64,000 bases of DNA, taken from NCBI RefSeq assembly GCF_000019525.1, contig NC_010506.1:5766001-5830000 (forward strand). Direction: 5' to 3'. The stretch's first letter is position 1, and the number at the start of each line of letters is the position of its first letter. Below are positions 44,257-53,815 of this stretch, one piece after another. The DNA is from Shewanella woodyi ATCC 51908. GTDB lineage: Bacteria; Pseudomonadota; Gammaproteobacteria; Enterobacterales; Shewanellaceae. Position numbers and translations under genes: made by a program. The notes below the pieces were generated by a model. The model saw only the letters and a list, made by a program, of their open reading frames with translations. It had not been told where the DNA came from and did not search any database.

Positions 44257-45405
44257 TTAACTACGATACTTTGCCCATAACCCCCTTTGTGATGGTGTTA
44301 AAAAGCTCCAAGCCAGCACACGGGTCAGCTTATTTCCCTGAGCCATATCTATGGTCTTGACGGTGATAGCTCCCACCCTTTTAAGTTCGGTATAACAAGC
44401 CTCTAAATTCTCCTTCTTAGAGACTAAGCTTGTAAACCATAAACATTGAGTCGCAAACACTTTGCTTTCACAGATCATATTATGAAGAAACTGCTTCTCA
44501 CCGCCTTCGCACCAAAGCTCCGCCTTTTGGCCACCGAAATTAAGCTGAGACTTATCTTTTGGAGCTTTAGGTTCAAGCTTGTGTCCCTTGGACGCTCTAT
44601 TCTCAGCTAGGTTTTTCAGTTTACGTTGGCTACCCTCACTCGCCTCCTTAAGTGAAGCGTGAAAAGGTGGGTTGCACAGGGTGATATCGAACCTATCATC
44701 AGGCTTGATGATGCCGCTAAATACCTTCTGATGATCGTTCTGCAGACGGACTTCCAATTTACCCAGCAAGCAGTTGTTCCCCTCTACAATAGCTTTAACG
44801 TTAGCCAGTGAGATAGGGTCGACATCACTTGCAACAAAGCGCCAGCCATAGGTCTGGATCCCCAGAAGTGGATAGATAGCGTTAGCCCCAGTGCCTATAT
44901 CTAGCGCCTTAATCTTCATCTTTTTAGGCTTGATAGTGTGGGAGTTCACAGGTGGGACATTTTGTCCTTCCATCTCAGTTTCACTTTTATTTTCAAACTC
45001 CTCCACGCCTGCTAAGAGATCATAAATATAGTGAAGATAGTCGACTCTTCCTGGAATTGGCGGACAGAGAAAGCCCTCAGGGATATCCCAATTATCTATC
45101 TGATAATCTAGTTTCAGTATTGCTGCATTCAGCGCTTTTACGGCTTGGGGATCGGCAAAATCAATAGAGAGATTACCGTAAGGATTTGGCTGAACATAGG
45201 GGGTTAATACAGGGCTTACCTTAGTTAACTTATCAAAATCATAACCATCACGGTGCAAGTTACGCGGATGCAGGCCAGGCTTTTGATTATTGATGGCTCG
45301 AGCAACCTGTGCATCTCCTTTACTACTGCCAGAGCGAGATCTCTTTGAGTTTCTGCCCGATTTAGTCACTGGCTTTCGGCTTGCTTTAGAGCTTGGCTTC
45401 GTCAT
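44257..45405 (-). CDS. rlmF: 23S rRNA (adenine1618-N6)-methyltransferase RlmF
   Basis: A 382-residue SAM-dependent methyltransferase that methylates A1618 of 23S rRNA. A basic N-terminal tail rich in Lys, Ser and Arg (residues 1-35) precedes the conserved GLHPRNLHRDGYDF. The SAM motif is ALDIGTGANAIYPLLG and the catalytic N6-adenine motif is CNPPFHASLKEASEG. The central region has family motif GQKAELWCEGGEKQFLHNMI. It is longer than E. coli RlmF (308) through the tail and an insertion near residues 135-165. Single gene with a degenerate repeat just upstream. Confidence 0.95.
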   Translation of the reverse strand: MTKPSSKASRKPVTKSGRNSKRSRSGSSKGDAQVARAINNQKPGLHPRNLHRDGYDFDKLTKVSPVLTPYVQPNPYGNLSIDFADPQAVKALNAAILKLDYQIDNWDIPEGFLCPPIPGRVDYLHYIYDLLAGVEEFENKSETEMEGQNVPPVNSHTIKPKKMKIKALDIGTGANAIYPLLGIQTYGWRFVASDVDPISLANVKAIVEGNNCLLGKLEVRLQNDHQKVFSGIIKPDDRFDITLCNPPFHASLKEASEGSQRKLKNLAENRASKGHKLEPKAPKDKSQLNFGGQKAELWCEGGEKQFLHNMICESKVFATQCLWFTSLVSKKENLEACYTELKRVGAITVKTIDMAQGNKLTRVLAWSFLTPSQRGLWAKYRS

Positions 45406-45430
45406 AAAAAATTTACCAATTAAATGAATC

Positions 45431-45464
45431 AGCGAAAATTTAAAGCGCTGAAGACAAGGCGGAT
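45431..45464. repeat. Half copy of palindromic repeat family 2
   Basis: The 34 bp starting AGCGAAAATTTAAAGCGCTG and ending GACAAGGCGGAT match the left arm of the full element at 53174-53281 at about 29 of 34 positions. No right arm follows. It sits between rlmF and the FliL-like gene. Confidence 0.6.
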
Positions 45465-45534
45465 TATACCGTTAACTGGGGAGCTAACGGCAATCATAGA
45501 GGGGAAATTAACGATTATTTAAATTTTTGAGCGA

Positions 45535-45987
45535 CTAATCGTAGAGGTATTTAGTAAATAGCATATTCACAACAAGAGGCTTACCGGTTTCCTGCTCAAT
45601 AAGACGATTAACTGCCTCATAGCATTCACGACGGATCTCTTCACGTCCAGTAAGAGATTTAACCTTGTCAGCAGTCTGGCTTCCCAAGATCTCAATAATC
45701 GCCGCACGCAATAGAGGATCATGATGTTCAATCGCCACCAGATCTTCCGGCGCTCTCACCATAAGCTCAACGCTTATCCGGACAAAGCCTAACTTTCTTC
45801 CAGTTGAAAGGTAATTGGTCACAATCTCAGGCTCAAATCCATAATAAGCGTACTCAGCCTGTGTTTGTTCCTCCTGAGGTTCCTCCTCCTCGGCATTGAC
45901 ACCTAAGCTAAAGATGCTGACAGAAAGAATAAGCAGCAAAGAGGTCACTCTTTTTATCAACAGAGTAGAAATGTCACATTTTTTCAT
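45535..45987 (-). CDS. FliL-family protein paralogue
   Basis: A 150-residue protein of the FliL type. An N-terminal hydrophobic segment (about residues 11-30, [20 protein letters not shown], ending VNA) can be a signal peptide or anchor. An acidic linker ([11 protein letters not shown]) follows, then the FliL domain: [39 protein letters not shown], and the C-terminal INRLIE-like [13 protein letters not shown] and LFTKYLYD. It is not in a flagellar operon but divergent from ubiC, as an orphan paralogue. The ATG at 45985-45987 is chosen; others upstream at 46002 or 46026 remain possible. Confidence 0.85.
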   Translation of the reverse strand: MKKCDISTLLIKRVTSLLLILSVSIFSLGVNAEEEEPQEEQTQAEYAYYGFEPEIVTNYLSTGRKLGFVRISVELMVRAPEDLVAIEHHDPLLRAAIIEILGSQTADKVKSLTGREEIRRECYEAVNRLIEQETGKPLVVNMLFTKYLYD

Positions 45988-46113
45988 AGCCAAATTTTCC
46001 ATTTCAAGCGATTGTATGCAGGGCATTGTATTCGATTTTTCAAAAAACTGTGCTCGCGGATTTTACATGCTAGACTGCAGCAGTTTTCAAGTCAGTATTG
46101 TACCGAGAATCAG

Positions 46114-46674
46114 ATGAGCGTAATTAGGTTAAGCTTTCCATATGGTGAATCAATTCAGTGGTTTTCACCAGAAAAAATCGACCAACTCCCAAAATCACCT
46201 CTAAAAGACTGGTTGCTCTCTAAAGGAAGTTTAACCCAAAAACTACGATCACACTGTGCTGAATTTGAAGTAAAAGTACTCGGAGAGGGCACATTAACCC
46301 CTTTTAGCGGTGAATTTCCCTCTCAGAGCCAAGCTTGGGTACGGGAAGTACTACTCTGTCTTGATGGGATCCCTTGGGTATTTGCCCGCACCTTAATTCC
46401 AGGAAGTTTACTGCAGCAAAAAGAGTCCGACTTCCTCACTTTAGGCACAAGACCTTTGGGAGAGCTGCTATTTTCCAGTGATGAGTTCTCACCCGGAAGA
46501 ATAGAGGTGGCCCACTTTACCCCTTGCCATAAGTTGGCCAACTTAATGCGCTCACTCAAACAAGATGCCAATCACGAGCTTTGGGGGCGAAGACGCTACT
46601 TCTCCTACCACGAAGAGGAGTTGATCGTCAGTGAGACCTTTCTTCCCGCGGCTCAGCAATTAATTAAAAGCTAG
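46114..46674 (+). CDS. ubiC: Chorismate lyase UbiC
   Basis: A 186-residue enzyme releasing pyruvate from chorismate to give 4-hydroxybenzoate, the first step of ubiquinone synthesis. Motifs: [33 protein letters not shown] and [22 protein letters not shown]. The conserved Arg of VREV and the Glu of the C-terminal SETFLP are the usual active-site residues. The start at 46114 gives family length; the frame is open to 46012 but lacks family similarity there. ubiA is not next to it in the visible window; the gene instead ends against the convergent protease gene with a shared CTAG. Confidence 0.93.
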   Translation: MSVIRLSFPYGESIQWFSPEKIDQLPKSPLKDWLLSKGSLTQKLRSHCAEFEVKVLGEGTLTPFSGEFPSQSQAWVREVLLCLDGIPWVFARTLIPGSLLQQKESDFLTLGTRPLGELLFSSDEFSPGRIEVAHFTPCHKLANLMRSLKQDANHELWGRRRYFSYHEEELIVSETFLPAAQQLIKS

Positions 46675-49568
46675 CTACTCGCTCTTCTAATACCTAACCA
46701 TCCCAACAAACATAGTGTTAACCAACCAAGGCTACCGCCACCAGAACCAGCGTCATCAGAACTCGCCGCGTTTGTTGCTGGCACAACTGGAGCGGTCACA
46801 GTGACAGAGCTAGTACTGCTACTCTGCACATTCAGGCTATCGGTAACGGTCAAGGTAACACTGTAGGTGCCAGCAGAACCATAGGTATGTGTTGGTGACT
46901 GAGCACTGCTGGTTTGTCCGTCACCAAACTGCCAAGCATAGCTTAAGGCACCTTCTCCTCCCGTCGTCCCATCGGTAAAGGTCACTGCCAAATTGTTGTT
47001 TGAAGAGGTAAATCCAGCAACAGGGACAACGGGCAGTGTAACCGCAATAGTCTGATTGCTCTCTACAGTCGAGCCTAGGCCGTCAGTCACCTTAAGTGTC
47101 ACCAAATAACTGCCAGATGCACCATAGGTGTAGCTAGGTTCTACCTCTGCACTGATGGCTCCTGTAACACCGAAGCTCCATAGGTAGGAGTAATTACCAT
47201 CACCACCTGTCACTGTTGGGGTAAAGAGCACTGTTCCTTTAACTTCCTCAGTAGTACTGAATTCAGAGCTAAGATTAGATGTTGGAGGCGGCGTAGTTGA
47301 TCCCGCAAAATTAAACTCGAGCTTAGCAAGAGATGAGTCGACATTTTGCTCTACCACCTCCATGGTTAAACCAAGTTTCGGCAAAATAATGCCCGATTGA
47401 GGTTGAAGTGGCGCACTGTAGTCTAGGCTATCATCGAAGGTGGAGATGGCAGATAGGTTCTCATCACCAGAAAAGCTCGACTGATTAAACAGGCTAAAAG
47501 TAGCATCACGAATTTGCGTATCAGACCCTCCATTACCACCGAGAATCATCTGCTGATCCGCATCGACAACCCCAATCAAACCGACTCCAGGGTGTGAGTT
47601 AGAGTTATTATCTGCATAGCTAAAATTCTCTAACCATAGCAGCACACCAGGCTCATAGGAGTGACTATCAAGCCCTGCATCGACACCATTATGGCTACGC
47701 AACTGTACGATATAACGACGCGCAGCCCCTGGGCGTTGATTATCTATTCTAGAGAAACCAACAAGATCCATTCGGCCTGCAGTTTCAGCATCATCTGAAT
47801 AAACAGAGCTCGCTCCTTGAGTCAGCTCAAGGTTATCGATAACTATCCCATACTCGCTTAAGCCCACGTCAGTTTTATAGATTAAACTTATCCTAACTGA
47901 GCTCCCCGCATAACTACTGAGGTCATACACCAGATCAACCCAGTTATTGCTGCCTTCGGCTCCCGCAATATCTGCTGAGCTTGCGGTAATGATGTTTCTT
48001 GCATCGTTAATTAAGTTACTGGCTTTAGTATGGTTACCTTCAATTGGCACACCATTGACCATTAGCTGAGCATAATCGTAATCTTGCTCAATATTCCAAT
48101 GGGCCTTCATGGTTAAACTCAGTGGCGTTAAGCTCGGCAAGCTAACATCAAATGAGAGCGCATTATTAATCAGATTGCCCTGATTGGAGTAGTATTGGTA
48201 CTCTCCAGCATAAGGGGCTTTAAAAGGGATAGGTGTTGCAGGCAAAGGAATAGAGAGTTGATTAACAAAGCCGTGATTTACCGCTTCATTGAGTACGACC
48301 TCAACCCCTGAATCATCAATCGTATTAAGCTGAATCTCCTGCTCATTAACCCAACGCCCTTTATATCTCTCCTGAAGATAAGATCTTGCATAGGGACTAA
48401 AACCTGTCGGTTGAGTTCCAGCAATGCTACCAGTCCAACTACCACCAGACATCACAGACCATGAACCTACGGGAGAGCCGTCCCCTTCATAACTAGTGTC
48501 ATACTCGTCTGGCAAACCTAGATCGTGACCAAACTCATGAACAACCACACCCGCCGCTGCATCAATAGGCTGAACAGTATAGCCAAACACCTTCATTCCT
48601 GTGCCAGGTATGGTATATCCAGGGTTACTGCCTGTGTAAACAAAGAATCGATGGGACCAGATAGCGTCTTTACCACCATTAGACATCACGCCACCACCCG
48701 CCTCCTCACCGATACTGGAGTGAAACAACATCACATGGTCGATATTACCATCAGGTTCATCGAAGTTACCGTCACCATCGAGATCCATTGGATCTTCGAC
48801 ATCATAGCTAGCAAGTTCAGCACTGGACATGCCTGCAACAGCTTGGGTGACAGCCTCTTTAACTAGCTCTGGTACCGCTTTATCATCACCGTTATCATCA
48901 TTCCCACCGTAATAGGCTGCATTGTTTTCAGCAGTAAACCAACCCTTTGTCTCACCAGTAAAGAAGAAGCTCTCACCAGACACTGCCTGATAATATTGAT
49001 ACCCGGTTTGCAAATTCTGTCCCTGAGGGCCAGTAAAACCTGTAGTAGAAAACATCAAATCATCATAATGGGAGTTAGGATAACTAGGGTAATACATATC
49101 AGTATCGCTGGCAGAGAGGCGATTATTATCATAGGGGAGATCTGGAAAATCGATTAAAACTCCCAACACTTTGACGGTTTTAGTCACGTCACTATCAGCC
49201 TGAGCCTCTGCTTCTAACTGCTGAGCACTAAACCCTTTACGACTTTTCTGCACCTTATGCTTTTTAAGCGCTTTTAACCGTTTCTGCTCAAATTTGGCAT
49301 TCAGTAAATCGCCTTTATTCCTGCCCCCAAATTTGCGATATGAGTATGCGTCTACGGCGGCGGCTTTTTCATCAATAGATGCATCTTCGGAGATCTCTCC
49401 ACGCTTAATTAGCCAGTATAAGATCTGCTCCTTATTCACCACTCCAGCATCAGCCAAAGTCGCGTTAGCAAGATCCAGAGGTTTAGCCATCAAGGTCGAG
49501 CCCATTAAAGAGAGCGTAATAGAGAAACATATTTTGGAGAGTATGCCTCCGTTGCTTTTCGATATCAT
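46671..49568 (-). CDS. Secreted M6-family metalloprotease with PKD repeats and GlyGly-CTERM
   Basis: A 965-residue exported protease of the immune inhibitor A (M6) group. The signal peptide runs to about residue 28 ([13 protein letters not shown]), and a basic propeptide region follows to about 130. The catalytic zinc motif is [11 protein letters not shown] (His344, Glu345, His348). Two PKD-type beta domains lie near 775-945 ([10 protein letters not shown]...[28 protein letters not shown]...[18 protein letters not shown]). The C-terminus is the GlyGly-CTERM tag: [20 protein letters not shown] then RRASS, the substrate of rhombosortase after type II export. The start at 49568 is preferred to 49631 because the signal peptide then begins properly. 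Confidence 0.94.
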   Translation of the reverse strand: MISKSNGGILSKICFSITLSLMGSTLMAKPLDLANATLADAGVVNKEQILYWLIKRGEISEDASIDEKAAAVDAYSYRKFGGRNKGDLLNAKFEQKRLKALKKHKVQKSRKGFSAQQLEAEAQADSDVTKTVKVLGVLIDFPDLPYDNNRLSASDTDMYYPSYPNSHYDDLMFSTTGFTGPQGQNLQTGYQYYQAVSGESFFFTGETKGWFTAENNAAYYGGNDDNGDDKAVPELVKEAVTQAVAGMSSAELASYDVEDPMDLDGDGNFDEPDGNIDHVMLFHSSIGEEAGGGVMSNGGKDAIWSHRFFVYTGSNPGYTIPGTGMKVFGYTVQPIDAAAGVVVHEFGHDLGLPDEYDTSYEGDGSPVGSWSVMSGGSWTGSIAGTQPTGFSPYARSYLQERYKGRWVNEQEIQLNTIDDSGVEVVLNEAVNHGFVNQLSIPLPATPIPFKAPYAGEYQYYSNQGNLINNALSFDVSLPSLTPLSLTMKAHWNIEQDYDYAQLMVNGVPIEGNHTKASNLINDARNIITASSADIAGAEGSNNWVDLVYDLSSYAGSSVRISLIYKTDVGLSEYGIVIDNLELTQGASSVYSDDAETAGRMDLVGFSRIDNQRPGAARRYIVQLRSHNGVDAGLDSHSYEPGVLLWLENFSYADNNSNSHPGVGLIGVVDADQQMILGGNGGSDTQIRDATFSLFNQSSFSGDENLSAISTFDDSLDYSAPLQPQSGIILPKLGLTMEVVEQNVDSSLAKLEFNFAGSTTPPPTSNLSSEFSTTEEVKGTVLFTPTVTGGDGNYSYLWSFGVTGAISAEVEPSYTYGASGSYLVTLKVTDGLGSTVESNQTIAVTLPVVPVAGFTSSNNNLAVTFTDGTTGGEGALSYAWQFGDGQTSSAQSPTHTYGSAGTYSVTLTVTDSLNVQSSSTSSVTVTAPVVPATNAASSDDAGSGGGSLGWLTLCLLGWLGIRRASS

Positions 49569-49911
49569 AACCTTGACTTCCTTTCTATTTATTAAGGGTT
49601 TTATCACTCTTGATAAGAGCTGAGCACCCACTTAACAGAGCCACCACTTTAATGCCACTTTCAATACAGCTGATGTCGATTAAGTTTAGTACGGTTAACA
49701 AGCTGCATAGGTTCATTTTTTTGGTAAAACAGATCTTAATTTATGACAATTCAAACAAAATAAGATTCAAAAAAATCAGCATAAACACAACAGGTGGGCA
49801 GCAAAACCATAACTAAACAATACGATTTATTTAGCTAAGCCTTATGAATTATCAATGCAGCGGAGGTAGAGTAATTGAAGTACTCACAACTAGGCCTTTG
49901 TTGTTCAGTCT
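49569..49911. promoter_or_regulatory. Intergenic region upstream of the M6 protease
   Basis: About 340 AT-rich bp with no gene I can support and no clear repeat. It should contain the leftward promoter of the protease gene. The converging end of nothing else reaches into it; yhgN ends leftward at 49912. Confidence 0.45.
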
Positions 49912-50514
49912 CTATTTAACCTGACCAATGTGCGCCATATAGTTTGCAATGCCATCGAGGAACATCTGCACAGAGATCATCACAAGCACCATTCCCATCA
50001 GACGCTCCACCGCAGTTAAGCCCTTCTCACCCAACACCTTAGTGAAAACCTTGTAGAAGAGAAGAATAACGGCACTCACGCCCCAGGCAGCAAGCAAAGC
50101 AATAGTCCAATCTAACATTCGTGTGCTATCGGTATGAGCCAGCAGAATAAGGGCAGCAAGCACCGATGGACCAGCCATCAATGGAATTGCCATTGGAACA
50201 ATAAAGGGCTCCTCACCTGCTGCAAGACCAACCACACCACCAGGCTGCGGGAAGATCATCCTAATCGCGATGAGAAAGAGAATAATACCGCCAGCGATGC
50301 TGACAGACTCTGATTTTAAGTTAAGAAAATTAAGGATCGCTTCTCCGGCGAACAGAAACAGCAACATAATGATCAGAGCGAAGAAGAGCTCTCTGATTAG
50401 TACCTTACGCCGCTTCTTTGGATCGATATGACGTAAAATGGAGGAAAAAATCGGCAGATTACCAAGCGGATCCATGATCAGAAACAGCATAACTGCGGCG
50501 GAAAAGGTATCCAT
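49912..50514 (-). CDS. yhgN: MarC/YhgN-family membrane protein
   Basis: A 200-residue six-helix integral membrane protein. MDTFSAAVMLFLIMDPLGNLPIFSS, with the conserved D-P-x-G-N-x-P in the first helix, and FPQPGGVVGLAAGEEPFIVPMAIPLMAGPS in the middle are hallmarks of the MarC/NAAT family, closest by memory to YhgN. The family is named for a supposed role in multidrug resistance that has not been supported; substrate unknown. Confidence 0.93.
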   Translation of the reverse strand: MDTFSAAVMLFLIMDPLGNLPIFSSILRHIDPKKRRKVLIRELFFALIIMLLFLFAGEAILNFLNLKSESVSIAGGIILFLIAIRMIFPQPGGVVGLAAGEEPFIVPMAIPLMAGPSVLAALILLAHTDSTRMLDWTIALLAAWGVSAVILLFYKVFTKVLGEKGLTAVERLMGMVLVMISVQMFLDGIANYMAHIGQVK

Positions 50515-50729
50515 AGGGGCGAAAGCCTCTCTTTTAGGGTAAGGAATAACTATATTCTATAACTATTTAGTAACAATCAGACAGAAAAATTACACAATAA
50601 TGCCCACTTAATCTCTTATCAATGGCTCAACCTAAAGTCAGTTAACTGTGTTTCAGCCCTATTGAGGTGAAATATGATCACACTTGATGTAAATAATGCG
50701 AGCTTAACTGCTTATTTTATAGAAACTGG

Positions 50730-50735
50730 TATACT
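50730..50735 (+). promoter_or_regulatory. Candidate -10 box of the ZIP-like/permease gene
   Basis: TATACT at 50730-50735, 37 bp before the ATG at 50772, preceded by TG one base earlier in an extended-10-like context (ACTGGTATACT). The -35 is not clear. The gap 50515-50771 holds no other feature. Confidence 0.4.
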
Positions 50736-50771
50736 AGCCCGTCTTTTTTAAAGGTCCCAGCTAAACAAATC

Positions 50772-52319
50772 ATGCTTTATCTATTAGCCAGCTGTATCGC
50801 TCTACTTTTAGGCCCACTCTTCTACCGATATCTTTCGACAGAAAACGGGCTACAAAAAGGCCTGGACGGATTTATATTCGTATCCCTGGGCGGCTTAGTG
50901 CTGGTGCATATTCTACCTGAGCTACTCGAGCATGGCGGGTTTCTGGCTATTATCTTCGTTATCATAGGTTTGTGGGGCCCCACTGCCAGTGAAAAACTCT
51001 TCCATCGCTACTCTGAGGTCACCCATAATCTAACACTGACTTTAGGCATAGGCGGACTACTCCTGCATACCATCACAGATGGCAGTGCCATGGTATTGGC
51101 TCAGCATGATGACAACTCCATACTGCTAGCATTGGGCGTGATACTACATAGATTACCGGTCGGCTTAGCTATCTGGTGGTTACTCAAGCCTCAATTAGGT
51201 GCTCGCTGGGCTATGGCGGTATTGGCCGCGATGATGCTACTAACAGGCTTTGGCTATTTTGCCGGAGAGCAGCTATTAACCCAATTAAGCTTAGATAACA
51301 CTGTCTACCTGCAAGCCTTTGTCACCGGCTCTATCTTGCACGTGGTGTTACACCAGCCCCATGGTGAAAGCCATGAAGATAAGCAGGGAAAGTATGAGTA
51401 TCACGCAGGGATAGGAAGCTTACTGGGTATCGCTCTGCTTGGACTACTATTAATGGTCGATTCTGGCGGACATGAACATCACAACCACAGTCACAGTACT
51501 GAGCAGCTAGCCGATTGGTTACTGACTCTCGCACCTGTGCTGCTACTTAGCTACGTCGCAGCTAGCCTTAGATTCCACTTTGGCTTATCACCCGATAATA
51601 CTTCGTTAGCCAAAAGATGGTTACAGCGCTTGGCGGGGCCAGAAGCATTGATCATCACGGCACTTTTGCTTGGTCCAGTGTTCGCCCTATTGCAACTTAT
51701 CGGACTTGTGATGATAGGCACTGCGCTCACCTTAACCAAAGTTGAGCCCACAGATCCCCATCTTCACCTGCCAAAATCTGCGCTGCGTTTCGGTTTTTCA
51801 CACTTGGTCGATCGCAGTGCACCTTGGATAATATTGAGCTTGATTTTAGCGAACCTGATTGGCCACCCATCAGTACCCTTAGCTAACCCTGTCACTCAAG
51901 TTGCGGTTCTGCTGTTAGTATTTTTACCGATGCGATTCTGTAATCTAGGTGGAGCAGTATTAGCTCTTTCTCTAGCCTATAGCGGCTGGAGTACCGAGGC
52001 TGTGATGCTGGCACTTTTAGTCGCCCCTATTTTCAATCTCGCTCAACTGAAACTGATGAACTGGTCTCAGCGCGGTCTGTTATTTGGATTAATACTGGCA
52101 AGCTTAGTGATCATCAATATGCTCCAACCACAATGGCACGCCTTGATGATCATCCCCGATAGCGTCAATACCCTATCGTTAACAGTACTGGCCTGCCTGT
52201 TTGCTGCGAGTCTGCTGCGTTTGGGACCGAGAAAGTTTATGGCTAGGATCATGCACCTTCAGCCCAAAGCCCACTCACATGATCATGGCCACGACCATGG
52301 ACACAGCCATAAGCATTAA
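50772..52319 (+). CDS. ZIP-like and permease-like fusion with His-rich tail
   Basis: A 515-residue polytopic membrane protein. Residues 1-200 look like a ZIP metal transporter: the metal-site helix motifs appear as LLLHTITDGSAM and ILHRLPVGLAIWWLL, where the second has lost the usual acidic residue. A His-rich loop follows (GGHEHHNHSHS, about 236-246). Residues about 250-500 resemble the PF03773 predicted permease family, with RFCNLGGAVLALSLAYSGWS and LLVAPIFNLAQLKL matching its Cys-Gly and P-x2-N signatures. The C-terminus is a His/Asp tail (HSHDHGHDHGHSHKH). It probably handles Zn or another divalent metal; direction and substrate are inferred. Confidence 0.75.
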   Translation: MLYLLASCIALLLGPLFYRYLSTENGLQKGLDGFIFVSLGGLVLVHILPELLEHGGFLAIIFVIIGLWGPTASEKLFHRYSEVTHNLTLTLGIGGLLLHTITDGSAMVLAQHDDNSILLALGVILHRLPVGLAIWWLLKPQLGARWAMAVLAAMMLLTGFGYFAGEQLLTQLSLDNTVYLQAFVTGSILHVVLHQPHGESHEDKQGKYEYHAGIGSLLGIALLGLLLMVDSGGHEHHNHSHSTEQLADWLLTLAPVLLLSYVAASLRFHFGLSPDNTSLAKRWLQRLAGPEALIITALLLGPVFALLQLIGLVMIGTALTLTKVEPTDPHLHLPKSALRFGFSHLVDRSAPWIILSLILANLIGHPSVPLANPVTQVAVLLLVFLPMRFCNLGGAVLALSLAYSGWSTEAVMLALLVAPIFNLAQLKLMNWSQRGLLFGLILASLVIINMLQPQWHALMIIPDSVNTLSLTVLACLFAASLLRLGPRKFMARIMHLQPKAHSHDHGHDHGHSHKH

Positions 52320-52383
52320 ATAGATAGCAATCAGCTTAAATAGGGTTTAGATTCAAAATATCACCCTTGGATCTAGACCGCCT

Positions 52384-53142
52384 ATGTGCATCTTGTTTAT
52401 CGCGCTAGAGCAACACCCTAAATACCCACTTATCGTCTGTGCTAATCGTGATGAGTTTCATCACCGGCCCACACAACAAGCCCACTTCTGGATGCCAGAA
52501 AACGAGTTACTCGCAGGGAAAGATCTTCAGTCAGGTGGAAGTTGGCTTGGAGTAAACCGGCTCGGTGACTTCGCCGCGCTAACAAACTTTAGAGATCCAC
52601 AAGCGCAGCAAGATGGAATGAGAAGCCGTGGTGAGTTGGTCATCAATGCCCTTAAACACCATGAACCTATGACCACTGCTTGGCTTAGGGAGCACAGCCA
52701 AAACTACAACCCCTTCAATCTGGTCTTCGGCAACAGAAAAGAGCTCTATTGCTATAACAGTAGCCAGAAAGCACTAACAAGGTTAACTTCAGGATTTCAC
52801 TCTATCAGTAACGGCGCACTAGATGATGTCTGGCCAAAAATGGCACGGGGCACCATTGCATTAGAGACGAGTATTACACAACCAGATGAGCCGGATATCC
52901 AAGCGCTGCTCGCCATCATGAAAGATGAAACTCGCGCAGAAGAGAGTGAGCTTCCCCAGACGGGAATCGCTATAGAGTGGGAGCGTCTACTCTCCTCTAT
53001 CTATATCCGTCACCCTGAGTATGGAACCCGCTCCACCAGCATCATATTGCAAGATACATCAGGGAACACCCGCTTTATTGAGGTCAGGTATGACGGTAAA
53101 GGACGCAACTTAGGCCAACAGGAGTTCTATTTAAGAAAGTGA
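52384..53142 (+). CDS. NRDE-family (TANGO2-like) protein
   Basis: A 252-residue protein starting MCILFIALEQHPKYPLIVCA with the NRDE signature ANRDEFHHRPT, LAGKDLQSGGSWLGVNRLG and AALTNFRDP. The Cys2 N-nucleophile-like position is conserved. Relatives include TANGO2, linked to haem trafficking in eukaryotes; a bacterial function is not settled. It stands alone on the plus strand, 64 bp after the metal transporter gene. Confidence 0.9.
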   Translation: MCILFIALEQHPKYPLIVCANRDEFHHRPTQQAHFWMPENELLAGKDLQSGGSWLGVNRLGDFAALTNFRDPQAQQDGMRSRGELVINALKHHEPMTTAWLREHSQNYNPFNLVFGNRKELYCYNSSQKALTRLTSGFHSISNGALDDVWPKMARGTIALETSITQPDEPDIQALLAIMKDETRAEESELPQTGIAIEWERLLSSIYIRHPEYGTRSTSIILQDTSGNTRFIEVRYDGKGRNLGQQEFYLRK

Positions 53143-53173
53143 ACAGATACCAATGACATTAAGTACCTTTTCA

Positions 53174-53281
53174 TTTGGCGAGAATTCAAAGTGTTGAAGA
53201 CAAGGCGGATGATTGAAGCTAATAGTTACTCTATATCTAAATCATTCAACACAGTATCCAGCACTTTGAAACCCGCCATAA
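53174..53281. repeat. Palindromic dispersed repeat, family 2, full copy
   Basis: A roughly 108-bp element with an imperfect inverted repeat: left arm TTTGGCGAGAATTCAAAGTG at 53174-53193 pairs with right arm CACTTTGAAACCCGCCATAA at 53262-53281. The centre contains GACAAGGCGGATGATTG. A half copy occurs at 45431-45464. The right arm abuts the stop codon of the gene at 53283. Confidence 0.72.
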
Positions 53282-53282
53282 T

Positions 53283-53705
53283 TTAATCTGAGGTGTGGTC
53301 GTGGGTAATAACCCAACGATCATCTATCTTCTCAACCAACAGGGTAAACACACCACTAGGTTTATCTTTCGCACGAGTCAGCTGCCAGCGGCCAACGACC
53401 ATGGCTCCATAGTTACTCAGCATCTTGATCTCCTTGATGGTGAACTTCAACGTGCCTAAGGTCGCTTTATCTGGGTAATTCCTCTTATAAGCAGCTAAGG
53501 TCTCCTCCCAGCCATAGCGAAACTTATCACCAGAGACAAAACGCATCTTCTCGTTATTCCAATAACCTTGCATATAAGCATCGAGATCACCACGATTCCA
53601 CGCAGCTTCCTGCGCTTTCAATACCTGAGCTATATCATCGGTAGGCACGGCCGAGGCACTAAACGCGACCAGCAATAAGATAAGAGAAAGTCCTTTTTTA
53701 AACAT
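53283..53705 (-). CDS. Exported NTF2-like (SnoaL/DUF4440-type) protein
   Basis: A 140-residue protein with a signal peptide (MFKKGLSLILLLVAFSASAV) and one NTF2-fold domain: DIAQVLKAQEAAWNRGDLDA, YMQGYWNNEKMRFVSGDK, then MVVGRWQLTRAKDKPSGVFT and DRWVITHDHTSD. The last stretch is the conserved strand end of the family. A substrate cannot be given. It is divergent from the acyltransferase gene and ends directly against a palindromic repeat. Confidence 0.85.
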   Translation of the reverse strand: MFKKGLSLILLLVAFSASAVPTDDIAQVLKAQEAAWNRGDLDAYMQGYWNNEKMRFVSGDKFRYGWEETLAAYKRNYPDKATLGTLKFTIKEIKMLSNYGAMVVGRWQLTRAKDKPSGVFTLLVEKIDDRWVITHDHTSD

Positions 53706-53815
53706 GATATATCCAGAAGTGAGCGATAATGTATACTAACCTAATTCATGGTCTCACGCCTCGAAATTCCTGTTTTGAGGTCGATCTCTACTTTCAAGGC
53801 TTAGAGTCTCTCTAT

